From Gemmatimonadaceae bacterium (GTDB taxonomy: Bacteria > Gemmatimonadota > Gemmatimonadetes > Gemmatimonadales > Gemmatimonadaceae), in the NCBI GenBank assembly GCA_019689955.1, contig JADGGM010000177.1, positions 1 to 6,676 on the forward strand: a stretch of DNA of 6,676 bases, written 5' to 3'. This document shows positions 1 through 6,255 of the stretch, in pieces; position 1 is the first letter of the stretch; each line of letters begins with the position of its first letter. The notes under the pieces were generated by a model, which was not told where the DNA came from, made no database searches, and saw only the letters and a program-made list of their open reading frames with translations. The position numbers and the translations under genes are program-made.

Positions 1-1
1 G

Positions 2-415
2 AGCGGGGGCGGGGGCGACCTGGAGGCCGCGCAGCGGCGCGTGGAGGAGGAGGCACGGGCCCTCTTCGCCGACATCCTCGGCGACGGGGAGCAGACCGCG
101 CTCCTCCTGAACGGCGACGGGCTCGTGACCGCCGGGGCCTACATCACCGCCGACGAGCGCGACGTCGCGCAGGACGTGGGCGCCGCGCTCGCCGGGATCC
201 GGGACGAGGCGCAGCGCGCCGTGCGACACCTCGACCTCGGGGAGTGGAAGGCCCTCGTCTACGAGACCGACCTGGCCACCGTGGCCATGGCGCCCGGGCT
301 CGACGACTCCATGGTGCTCGTGGCGGCGGCGCGGTCCCTCCCCCTGGGGCTCGTGCGGCGGGTGCTCGACCGGTGCGTGCAGCGGGCCACCGCCTGGCTG
401 GAGGAGGTGGAATGA
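2..415 (+). CDS. Roadblock/LC7 domain protein, MglB-like (5' end probably outside window)
   Basis: Small alpha/beta Roadblock/LC7 protein. In this family MglB-type dimers act as GTPase-activating or nucleotide-exchange partners for MglA-type GTPases, and an MglA gene lies three genes downstream. The fold is recognisable from the early strand pair LLLNGDGLV, the long central helix (DVGAALAGIRDEAQRAVRHL), the strands around KALVYETDLATVAMAP and SMVLVAAA, and the final SLPLGLVRRVL. That last motif resembles the SLGLVR segment of MglB. The frame is open to base 2. A GTG at 41 would give 124 residues, a normal family length, but no Shine-Dalgarno precedes it, so I favour a start upstream of the window. 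The residues before the GTG (SGGGGD and on) look like a glycine linker, so this could be the C-terminal domain of a larger protein. The stop overlaps the next start by four bases (ATGA at 412-415). Family assignment is good; the start is unknown. Confidence 0.8.
   Translation, partial: SGGGGDLEAAQRRVEEEARALFADILGDGEQTALLLNGDGLVTAGAYITADERDVAQDVGAALAGIRDEAQRAVRHLDLGEWKALVYETDLATVAMAPGLDDSMVLVAAARSLPLGLVRRVLDRCVQRATAWLEEVE
400..407 (+). promoter_or_regulatory. Strong Shine-Dalgarno for the second Roadblock gene
   Basis: GGAGGAGG lies at 400-407, inside the last codons of the first gene, and ends 4 bases before the ATG at 412. Together with the ATGA overlap it fixes this start and excludes in-frame upstream candidates such as the ATG at 244. 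Confidence 0.65.
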
Positions 416-759
416 GCTCCCCCTTCGAAGGGATGCTGGAGATGCTCACCCGCCAGCGTGGCGTGGTGGGGTGTCTCATCGTCGGAGAAGATGACGGCAT
501 CATCGTCGATGTGAACGTCCAGGTCGGGATCGACGCGCCCGTGATCGCCGCGCTGGCCGCGGCGCTCTACCGGCGCGCCCGGTTGTCTTCGGAGGCGGCG
601 GGATTGGCCACAGTCAACTTTCTTCAGTTGGAGGCCGAACGCGGGCACCTGTGCATGGCCGGGCGCGACGGCCTCGTGATCGTCACGATCACCGAGCCCA
701 AGGCACAGATCGGGCTCATTCGCGGGGCCATGCTGCAATCGGTGGAGACGCTGGCATGA
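412..759 (+). CDS. Roadblock/LC7 domain protein
   Basis: A 115-residue protein that is essentially one Roadblock/LC7 domain. An N-terminal helix (FEGMLEMLTRQRGV) leads into the first strand pair GCLIVGEDDGIIVDVNV. A central helix (APVIAALAAALYRRARLSSE) follows, then strands NFLQLEAERGHLCMAG and GLVIVTIT, and the last helix from AQIGLIRGAML. This order and the DG turn between the first strands are typical of the family. Roadblock proteins dimerise and regulate or recruit small Ras-like GTPases; the likely client here is the MglA protein encoded at 1276-1884. It differs clearly from both flanking Roadblock genes, so the three are paralogues rather than recent copies. The start is set by a strong Shine-Dalgarno at 400-407. 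The stop overlaps the next gene by four bases (ATGA at 756-759). Specific function is not determined. Confidence 0.85.
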   Translation: MSSPFEGMLEMLTRQRGVVGCLIVGEDDGIIVDVNVQVGIDAPVIAALAAALYRRARLSSEAAGLATVNFLQLEAERGHLCMAGRDGLVIVTITEPKAQIGLIRGAMLQSVETLA

Positions 760-1268
760 GGGCACGGGTGGCCGAACCCTGGGTCGAGGTCCCCCTGCAG
801 CGCTTCGTGGACGACGCGCGCGTGCTGTTCGCGCTGTTGCTCCACCCGAGCGGGCAGGTGCTCGGCCAGTTCGGCTTCACGCGGGCCGTGGACGTCATGG
901 CCGCGTGCGCCCTCGGGGCGGCGATCCACGCGTCCGCGTCGCAGCTCGGGCGCGAGCTCGATGGGAAGCCGTTCCGCGAGCTGTACCACGCCGGCCGGCA
1001 CCGGCAGATCTTCATCGCCGAGACCCCGACCATCCGCGGGCCGCTCATCCTCCTCACCGCGTTCGACACCGAGAGCTCCCTGGGACTCGTGCAGGTGTTT
1101 TTCCGGAACTTCTGCGACATGCTCCGAACCGCCGTGCCCCCCGTCGACGAGCAGCCGCCCGTGTTCACCGGGGACCTCGAGCGCGACCTCAATCGCAGCC
1201 TGGCGATCCTGTTCGGCCGCGCCCGGCCGCCGCTCGCCGATCGCGGCCCCTCGCACCCGTCAGAGTGA
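756..1268 (+). CDS. Roadblock/LC7 domain protein, third in tandem
   Basis: A 170-residue protein with a Roadblock/LC7 domain at about residues 20-130. Visible elements are the strand-turn [12 protein letters not shown], a central helix ([20 protein letters not shown]), strands near RQIFIAETP and PLILLTAF, and an MglB-like final segment [12 protein letters not shown] tail of about 45 residues follows, rich in Pro, Arg and acidic residues, with a predicted helix at [15 protein letters not shown]. It is longer than the other two Roadblock proteins here and sits directly before the MglA gene, the position MglB occupies in many genomes. It is therefore my best guess for the main GTPase partner, though this is inference from position. 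A GGTGGAG at 741-747 precedes the ATG by 8 bases. The stop is seven bases before the GTPase start. Confidence 0.8.
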   Translation: MRARVAEPWVEVPLQRFVDDARVLFALLLHPSGQVLGQFGFTRAVDVMAACALGAAIHASASQLGRELDGKPFRELYHAGRHRQIFIAETPTIRGPLILLTAFDTESSLGLVQVFFRNFCDMLRTAVPPVDEQPPVFTGDLERDLNRSLAILFGRARPPLADRGPSHPSE

Positions 1269-1275
1269 GCGTCCC

Positions 1276-1884
1276 GTGCCTCTCGTGAACTACGCGACGC
1301 GTGAGATCACCTGCAAGATCGTCTACTACGGCCCGGGGCGGTCGGGGAAGACGACGAACCTGCACTACATCTTCGAGCAGGTGCCGAACGACCGCAAAGG
1401 GAAGATGGTCTCGCTCGCGACGCAGACCGACCGCACGCTGTTCTTCGACTTCCTCCCGCTCGACCTCGGGTCGATCTCGGGGTTCTCGACGCGCTTCCAG
1501 CTCTACACCGTGCCGGGGCAGGTGTACTACCAGGCCACGCGCAAGCTCGTCCTCCAGGGCGCCGATGGCGTCGTGTTCGTCGCCGACAGCCAGGCGCGCC
1601 AGCTCGAGGAGAACATCGAGAGCATGCAGGACCTCCACGCCAACCTCGCCGACCACGGGATGGACGTGCGCACCACGCCGCTCGTGATCCAGTACAACAA
1701 ACAGGATCTCCCCAAGGGGCTGATCCTGGGCGTCGACGAGCTCGAGGACGCGCTCAACTTCCGCGACGTGCCGTCGTTCCCGGCCGACGCGCTGCACGGG
1801 CTCGGCGTGTTCGAGACGCTGCGCGGGATCTCCGAGCTCGTGCTTCGGCGCCTGAGCGCCGGGAGCACTGCCGGAGCGCGATGA
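1276..1884 (+). CDS. mglA: MglA-type small Ras-like GTPase (gliding/polarity)
   Basis: A 202-residue GTPase very like Myxococcus MglA (about 195 residues), which sets cell polarity by switching between GDP and GTP states at the pole. The N-terminus [19 protein letters not shown] is typical and fixes the GTG start at 1276; the frame is open upstream, but that extension is Ser/Arg-rich and not protein-like. The P-loop is GPGRSGKTT (residues 19-27). [11 protein letters not shown] follows, with Arg53 and Thr54 at the positions of the MglA arginine finger region. The atypical switch II TVPGQ (Thr78 to Gln82) replaces the usual DxxG, as in all MglA. NKQD (141-144) is the guanine-specificity motif. 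All residues needed for GTP binding and hydrolysis appear present, so an active switch is expected. It follows three Roadblock genes by seven bases, the only gap in the operon with no overlap, and overlaps the ATPase gene by four bases. Confidence 0.93.
   Translation: MPLVNYATREITCKIVYYGPGRSGKTTNLHYIFEQVPNDRKGKMVSLATQTDRTLFFDFLPLDLGSISGFSTRFQLYTVPGQVYYQATRKLVLQGADGVVFVADSQARQLEENIESMQDLHANLADHGMDVRTTPLVIQYNKQDLPKGLILGVDELEDALNFRDVPSFPADALHGLGVFETLRGISELVLRRLSAGSTAGAR
1873..1876 (+). promoter_or_regulatory. Shine-Dalgarno before the double-ATPase gene
   Basis: GGAG lies 4 bases before the ATG at 1881 and 7 bases before a second in-frame ATG at 1884. The spacing slightly favours 1884, which would remove one Met, while the 4-base stop/start overlap favours 1881. 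Confidence 0.4.
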
Positions 1885-3815
1885 TGGTCGACCTCGACCC
1901 GCGCTACCGGTTCGAGAGCTACGTCGTCGGATCGGCCAACCGGTTGGCCGTCTCCGCCGCGCGCGCGGTCGCGCAGGCCCCGGGCTCGGCGTACAACCCG
2001 CTGTTCATCTACAGCAGCTCCGGGCTCGGGAAGACGCACCTGATGCTCGCCATCGGCCACCTCGCCCGGCAGCTCCAGCCGGAGCTGGACGTCGAGTACT
2101 CGACGGTCGACGAGTTCGTGGACGAGCTGACGAACGCCGTCTCGTCGGGGACCATCGACCGGTTCAAGCACCGGCTGCAGGGGGTGGGGCTCCTCCTGCT
2201 CGACGACGTGCAGTTCCTGGCCGGACGGCAGGAGACGCAGTCGGAGATGCTGCGCCTCTTCAACGCGCTGCAGCGGAGCGGGAAGCAGGTGGTGCTCACG
2301 AGCGACCGTCCCCCGGCCGAGATCGCGGACCTGGACGAGCGCCTCATCACCCGCTTCTCGGGCGGGCTGGTGGTGGACGTCGGCGTGCCGGACTACGAGA
2401 CGCGGGTGGCGATCCTGCGCAAGAAGTGCGAGGAGCGCGGGGTGCAGTTCGAGGCGGGGGTGCTCGACGAGGTCGCGCGGATCAAGTCGGGGAACGTGCG
2501 CGAGCTGGAGGGGGCGCTCAACCGGCTCGTCGCCTGCCAGGCGCTCGGCGGGACGGCGGTCACGGCGCGCAACGTCCGCGAGCTGCTCGGGGACCGCATC
2601 GAGACGCCGGTGCGCGCGACGCCGGTCGGCGGCGCGCGCGGCGAGGAGTTCGCCAGCTTCCTCGCCGACGTGCGCGAGGTCGTCGCGCAGCACATCGAGA
2701 CGTGGCGCGTGCGCGTGGGGGAGGCGATGGCGCGGTGGCGGGAGCTCGGGTACAAGACCGGCCCGCTCGAGCGCGCGCTGCAGGCGAGCGAGGCGCCGGA
2801 CGTCGACGCGCTCCTCAGCGAGCAGGAGAGCGTGGTGGCGCGCCTCCAGTCGCTGGCGCAGGAGGCGGCGAAGTACGACGCGGCGCTCGCGGCCTCGGAG
2901 CTGTTCTTCGACCCGGACCGGCTGAGCGAGGCCGAGATGGCCGTGGTGCGGCTCGTGGGGGGCGCGGAACCGCCGCCGGGGCCGTCGCTCGCGTACTCGC
3001 GCGCCGAGTTCGAGGTGGGGCCGTCCAACCAGCTCGCGGTCCACGCGGCCGACACGGTGATCGAGGAGCCCGGGAAGAAGTACAACCCGCTCTTCGTGTA
3101 CGGCTCCGCCGGGGTGGGGAAGACGCACCTCCTGAACGCGCTCGGCAACGAGCTGCTGGCCATGAGCGGCGAGGCGATGCTCGTCGCCTGCACCGACGGC
3201 CAGCGCTTCGTCGACGAGCTGATCGCCGCGCTGCAGGAGGGGACGATCGAGCGGTGGCGCGCGCGCTACCGCGTGGTCGACGTGCTCATCATCGACGACG
3301 TCCACCTGTGCGCGGGGAAGGAGCGCTCGCAGGAGGAGCTGTTCCACCTCTTCAACAGCCTGTACAGCGCCGGCCGCCAGATCGTGCTCTCCGCGGACCG
3401 GGCGCCGAAGGCGATCGAGGGGCTGGAGGAGCGGCTGCGCTCGCGGTTCGAGGGGGGGCTCGTGGTGGAGATGCAGCCCCCCGACCACGTGCTGCGCGAG
3501 AAGTTGTTCGCGCGCCACCTCGCCACCGCGAGGGAGCGCCCGGACCGTGCCCTCGTCGACTACCTCGCCTCGCGCTCCGTGGGGAGCGTGGCCGAGATCG
3601 CCGCGACGGTCGAGCGACTGGTGAAGGCCGCCGAAGTGGTGGGCGTCCCGCTCACCGCGAGCTTCGCGCGCAAGGAGCTCGAGGGGAGCATCTCCGCCCC
3701 CGCCGCGGCGCGCGTCATCGACGGGCGCGCGGTCGATGAGCTCTTCCTGGATGAGGAGAAGGTCATCTGGGATTGGCCCGACGTTGCCGGGCGCGCGATC
3801 GAGGAGTTCCGCTGA
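1881..3815 (+). CDS. Tandem DnaA-type AAA+ ATPase protein without domain IV
   Basis: A 644-residue protein with two DnaA-family AAA+ modules. Module 1 (about 8-240) has P-loop SSSGLGKTH (45-53), Walker B LLLLDD (104-109), sensor I LTSDR, arginine-finger box LDERLITRF (151-159) and sensor [12 protein letters not shown] (Arg207). Module 2 (about 372-605) has P-loop GSAGVGKTH (408-416), Walker B VLIIDD (468-473), [14 protein letters not shown] (515-523) and [10 protein letters not shown], where Ala571 replaces the sensor II arginine. Both keep the helix before Walker B (GTIDRF, GTIERW) that typifies DnaA-like initiators. The linker (241-370) is helical and charged. DnaA domain I and the DNA-binding domain IV (GGRDHTTV motif) are absent, so this is not the initiator. 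A short tail [10 protein letters not shown] (625-634) ends the protein. It sits between MglA and a TPR/PATAN protein and probably works in that pathway; substrate or partner is unknown. Confidence 0.88.
   Translation: MMVDLDPRYRFESYVVGSANRLAVSAARAVAQAPGSAYNPLFIYSSSGLGKTHLMLAIGHLARQLQPELDVEYSTVDEFVDELTNAVSSGTIDRFKHRLQGVGLLLLDDVQFLAGRQETQSEMLRLFNALQRSGKQVVLTSDRPPAEIADLDERLITRFSGGLVVDVGVPDYETRVAILRKKCEERGVQFEAGVLDEVARIKSGNVRELEGALNRLVACQALGGTAVTARNVRELLGDRIETPVRATPVGGARGEEFASFLADVREVVAQHIETWRVRVGEAMARWRELGYKTGPLERALQASEAPDVDALLSEQESVVARLQSLAQEAAKYDAALAASELFFDPDRLSEAEMAVVRLVGGAEPPPGPSLAYSRAEFEVGPSNQLAVHAADTVIEEPGKKYNPLFVYGSAGVGKTHLLNALGNELLAMSGEAMLVACTDGQRFVDELIAALQEGTIERWRARYRVVDVLIIDDVHLCAGKERSQEELFHLFNSLYSAGRQIVLSADRAPKAIEGLEERLRSRFEGGLVVEMQPPDHVLREKLFARHLATARERPDRALVDYLASRSVGSVAEIAATVERLVKAAEVVGVPLTASFARKELEGSISAPAAARVIDGRAVDELFLDEEKVIWDWPDVAGRAIEEFR
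3801..3806 (+). promoter_or_regulatory. Shine-Dalgarno deciding the PATAN-TPR start
   Basis: GAGGAG lies inside the last codons of the ATPase gene, 8 bases before the ATG at 3815. It supports that start over the in-frame ATG at 3773, whose extra 14 residues ([14 protein letters not shown]) do not resemble the family. Confidence 0.5.
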
Positions 3816-5440
3816 TGGCGATCAAGGGCAGCCTCCGCGAAGCCAGCCTCCCGGACGTGCTCCAGCTCCTGGCCATGGGGCAGAAGACCGGGTGCCTGAG
3901 CGTCACCGACCGGAACAACTTCGGCTACATCTACTTCGACCGCGGCCGCATCACGTACGCGTCCATCGTCAACCGGCGCGACCGGCTGGGGGACACGCTG
4001 GTCAAGGCCGGGGTGATCACCCAGCGCGAGCTCGACGCGGCGATCGAGGCGCAGGGGAAGCAGCAGCGCAACAAGAAGCTCGGCGAGATCCTCATCGAGC
4101 AGCAGATCCTCACGCGCGAGGAGCTGCACCGCTACATCCGCGTGCAGATCGAGGAGGCGGTCTACTACCTGTTCACGTGGACGCAGGGCACGTTCAGCTT
4201 CGAGGCGGACATGCGCCCCGACGACCACGACGTGCTCGTGTCGATCAACCCCGAATCGCTCCTCCTCGAGGGCGCGCGGCGCGTGGACGAGTGGAGCCTG
4301 ATCGAGAAGAAGGTGCCCGCCTTCGACATCATCTTCGAGCTCGACCAGGGGCGGCTCGCGGTGAGCGAAGCGCAGCTCACCCCCACGCAGCAGCACCTCA
4401 TCCCGCTCATCGACGGGCGGCGCGACGTCTTCGCGCTCATCGACGAGTCGGGGATCGGGGAGTTCGAGGTGGGGAAGGCGCTCTACGGGCTCGCCACCGC
4501 GGGGTTCATCCAGCCGATCGGGAAATCGAAGCCCGGGGAAGACGTCGCGCGCGAGGCGCGGGTGGAGGAGCACCGCAACCTGGGGGTCGCGTTCTACCGG
4601 ACCGCGATGTTCGAGGAGGCGACGCGCGAGTTCCGCCGCGTGGTGGAGTTGCAGGAAGGGGACGTGCAGGCGCGCTTCTACCTGGGCCTCGTGGCGATGC
4701 GCGAGGGGCGGTGGTCCGAGGCGGTGCTCACGCTGCGCGAGGCGGCGGTGCAGCCCAACGCGCGCCCGGCCGTGTTCCACAACCTGGCATATGCCCTCGA
4801 GCGCATGGGGCACTACGAGGAGGCGCGCGAGGCGCTCCTCGAGGCGACGCAGCGGGGCGGGGAGGACGACGCACGCATCCGCACCTCGCTCGGTACGCTC
4901 GCCCTCAAGATGGGGGAGATCGAGGAGGCCGACGCTACCCTCGCCTCCGCGCGGGCGCTGTGGGGGAAGCGGCCGCCGTCGCCCGCGTGGTTCCACTACG
5001 CCTCGCTCGCCGCGGCGCTGGCCGGGGACCCGGAGCGCGCGCTCGCGCTGGTGAGCGAGGGGCTGGAGCACCACCCGCACAACGCGGTGCTGTGCAACAC
5101 GCTCGCCGTCATCCAGGAACGGCTCGGTGACGACAAGGCGGCCGCGCAGGCCGCCGAGCGCGGGCTGCGCGAGGACAGCTCCCTCCCGCAACTGCACAAG
5201 AACCTGGGCGACGCGCTCTACCGCGCCGGGCGCTACGACGAAGCGCTCGAGGCGTACCAGCGCGCGATCAAGCTCAACCCCGCGCTCGGCGACGACGTGT
5301 ACTTCAAGCTCGGCCACATCCGCTTCAAGTGGCAGGAGAAGGACCAGGCGCTGCTCTACTGGGAGCGCGCGCTGGCGCTCAACCCGCACAACGAGACCGT
5401 GCGGGCGAACCTGGAGCTCATGCGGAGCCTCCCCGAATGA
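3815..5440 (+). CDS. DUF4388 (PATAN) protein with MshEN-like motifs and TPR repeats
   Basis: A 541-residue cytoplasmic scaffold or sensor protein. Residues 1-55 and about 110-135 form the DUF4388/PATAN fold (GSLREASLPDVLQLLAMGQK, then FGYIYFDRGRITYA). Between them lie two related motifs, 57-80 and 88-111, each with LG, two hydrophobics, two more hydrophobics and a final Gln. The first fits the MshEN c-di-GMP-binding pattern known from type II/IV secretion ATPases. Residues 186-235 resemble a winged helix (LTPTQQHLIPLIDGRRDVF to LYGLATAGFI). From about 251 to 530 there are roughly eight TPRs; the clearest is NLGDALYRAGRYDEALEAYQ at 463-482. PATAN proteins are known as partners in cyanobacterial phototaxis and pilus-motor control, and TPRs bind proteins, so a coupling role between the ATPase and the chemosensory enzymes is plausible. 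The start ATG shares one base with the preceding stop (TGATG). Confidence 0.87.
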   Translation: MAIKGSLREASLPDVLQLLAMGQKTGCLSVTDRNNFGYIYFDRGRITYASIVNRRDRLGDTLVKAGVITQRELDAAIEAQGKQQRNKKLGEILIEQQILTREELHRYIRVQIEEAVYYLFTWTQGTFSFEADMRPDDHDVLVSINPESLLLEGARRVDEWSLIEKKVPAFDIIFELDQGRLAVSEAQLTPTQQHLIPLIDGRRDVFALIDESGIGEFEVGKALYGLATAGFIQPIGKSKPGEDVAREARVEEHRNLGVAFYRTAMFEEATREFRRVVELQEGDVQARFYLGLVAMREGRWSEAVLTLREAAVQPNARPAVFHNLAYALERMGHYEEAREALLEATQRGGEDDARIRTSLGTLALKMGEIEEADATLASARALWGKRPPSPAWFHYASLAAALAGDPERALALVSEGLEHHPHNAVLCNTLAVIQERLGDDKAAAQAAERGLREDSSLPQLHKNLGDALYRAGRYDEALEAYQRAIKLNPALGDDVYFKLGHIRFKWQEKDQALLYWERALALNPHNETVRANLELMRSLPE

Positions 5441-6255
5441 CGGAATCGGCCATCGATCTCGAATTCGAGGAGCTGACGAACAAGATCTCGCGCGAGCGGG
5501 GCTTCTTGTGCGCCAGCTACAAGGAACGCTGCCTCCGCCGGCGCATCGCCGTGCGCATGCGCGCGCGCGGGGCGCTGACCTACGGCGAGTACGCGCGCGT
5601 GCTCGACAGCGACCCGCGCGAGTTCGACCTGCTGCTCGACGCGCTCACCATCAACGTCACGAAGCTGTTCCGCAACTGGGAGACCTTCGACTCCATCGCG
5701 CGCCGCGTGGTCCCGGCGCTGTGGGCGCGCCCCGACCGCCAGCTCCGGATCTGGAGCGCGGGGTGCGCGTCGGGGGAGGAGGCGTACTCGCTGGCCATCC
5801 TGATGCACCGCCACGCCGTGATCCGTGGGGAGCGGCACCGCCTCTCGCGCATCTCGGTCCTGGGGAGCGACATCGACCGCGCGAGCCTGGAGGCGGCCGC
5901 GCGCGGCGTGTACACGGAGGCGGCGTTCGCCGACACGCCTCCCGAGCTCCGCGCCGAGTATTTTCCACCCGAGCCGCCGTACGCGGTCCCCGCCGAGGTC
6001 AAGGCGCTCGTCCACTTCGAGCGCCGCGATCTCCTGCGGGACCCCGAGCCGGACCATGGCATCCACCTGATTACCTGCCGCAACGTGATCATCTACTTCG
6101 ACCGCAGCACGCAGGAGGCGCTGTTCCAGCGCTTCCATGATGCCCTCGCGCCGGGGGGCTTCCTCGTCCTCGGCAAGGTGGAAACCCTCTTCGGCCCTGC
6201 CCGCAACTGGTTCACGCCAGTGGATGCGCGTGAGCGGATCTTCCAGCGCCCGTGA
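5437..6255 (+). CDS. cheR: CheR, chemoreceptor glutamate O-methyltransferase
   Basis: A 272-residue enzyme that transfers a methyl group from S-adenosylmethionine to glutamate side chains in the cytoplasmic part of chemoreceptors, the methylation step of adaptation. The N-terminal helical domain (1-70) ends in NVTKLFRN (73-80); its Arg79 matches the conserved Arg of the FFRE segment in enteric CheR. The SAM site is IWSAGCASGEEAYSLAI (105-121), followed by GSDID (143-147), the active-site strand CRNVIIYFD (214-222) and LGKVETL (245-251). LGKVE replaces the more common LGHSE. All catalytic and cofactor motifs are intact and the length is normal, with no fused response regulator or TPR domain. 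A GGAG at 5424-5427 lies 9 bases upstream. The start overlaps the previous stop by four bases (ATGA), and the stop overlaps the cheD start (GTGA). Target receptors are not in the window. Confidence 0.95.
   Translation: MTESAIDLEFEELTNKISRERGFLCASYKERCLRRRIAVRMRARGALTYGEYARVLDSDPREFDLLLDALTINVTKLFRNWETFDSIARRVVPALWARPDRQLRIWSAGCASGEEAYSLAILMHRHAVIRGERHRLSRISVLGSDIDRASLEAAARGVYTEAAFADTPPELRAEYFPPEPPYAVPAEVKALVHFERRDLLRDPEPDHGIHLITCRNVIIYFDRSTQEALFQRFHDALAPGGFLVLGKVETLFGPARNWFTPVDARERIFQRP

Noticed and set aside
244..411. In-frame upstream extension of the second Roadblock gene
   Set aside because: The extension is Gly/Arg/Ala-rich and overlaps the first Roadblock gene. The ATG at 412 has a strong Shine-Dalgarno and an ATGA overlap.
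961..1275. In-frame upstream extension of the MglA gene from the ATG at 961
   Set aside because: It overlaps the third Roadblock gene and encodes Ser/Arg/Pro-rich low complexity. The MPLVNY start at 1276 matches the MglA N-terminus.
1527..3518. 663-codon open frame on the - strand opposite the ATPase gene
   Set aside because: Its translation is repetitive Arg/Leu/His/Glu/Val with no recognisable domain. It follows from G/C-rich third positions of the + strand gene, which has clear DnaA-type motifs.
2426..3739. 437-codon open frame on the + strand inside the ATPase gene
   Set aside because: The product is Gly/Arg/Ala-rich with no fold signature and lies wholly inside a well-supported gene in another frame.
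1881..3815. Identification as the chromosomal replication initiator DnaA, with a nearby origin
   Set aside because: The domain IV DNA-binding motif is absent, the AAA+ module is doubled, no clusters of TTATNCACA-like DnaA boxes are seen, and no dnaN, recF or gyrB lies beside it.
3560..5389. 609-codon open frame on the - strand opposite the PATAN-TPR gene
   Set aside because: Same artefact: low-complexity Arg/Leu/His/Val-rich product, while the + strand encodes clear DUF4388 and TPR repeats.
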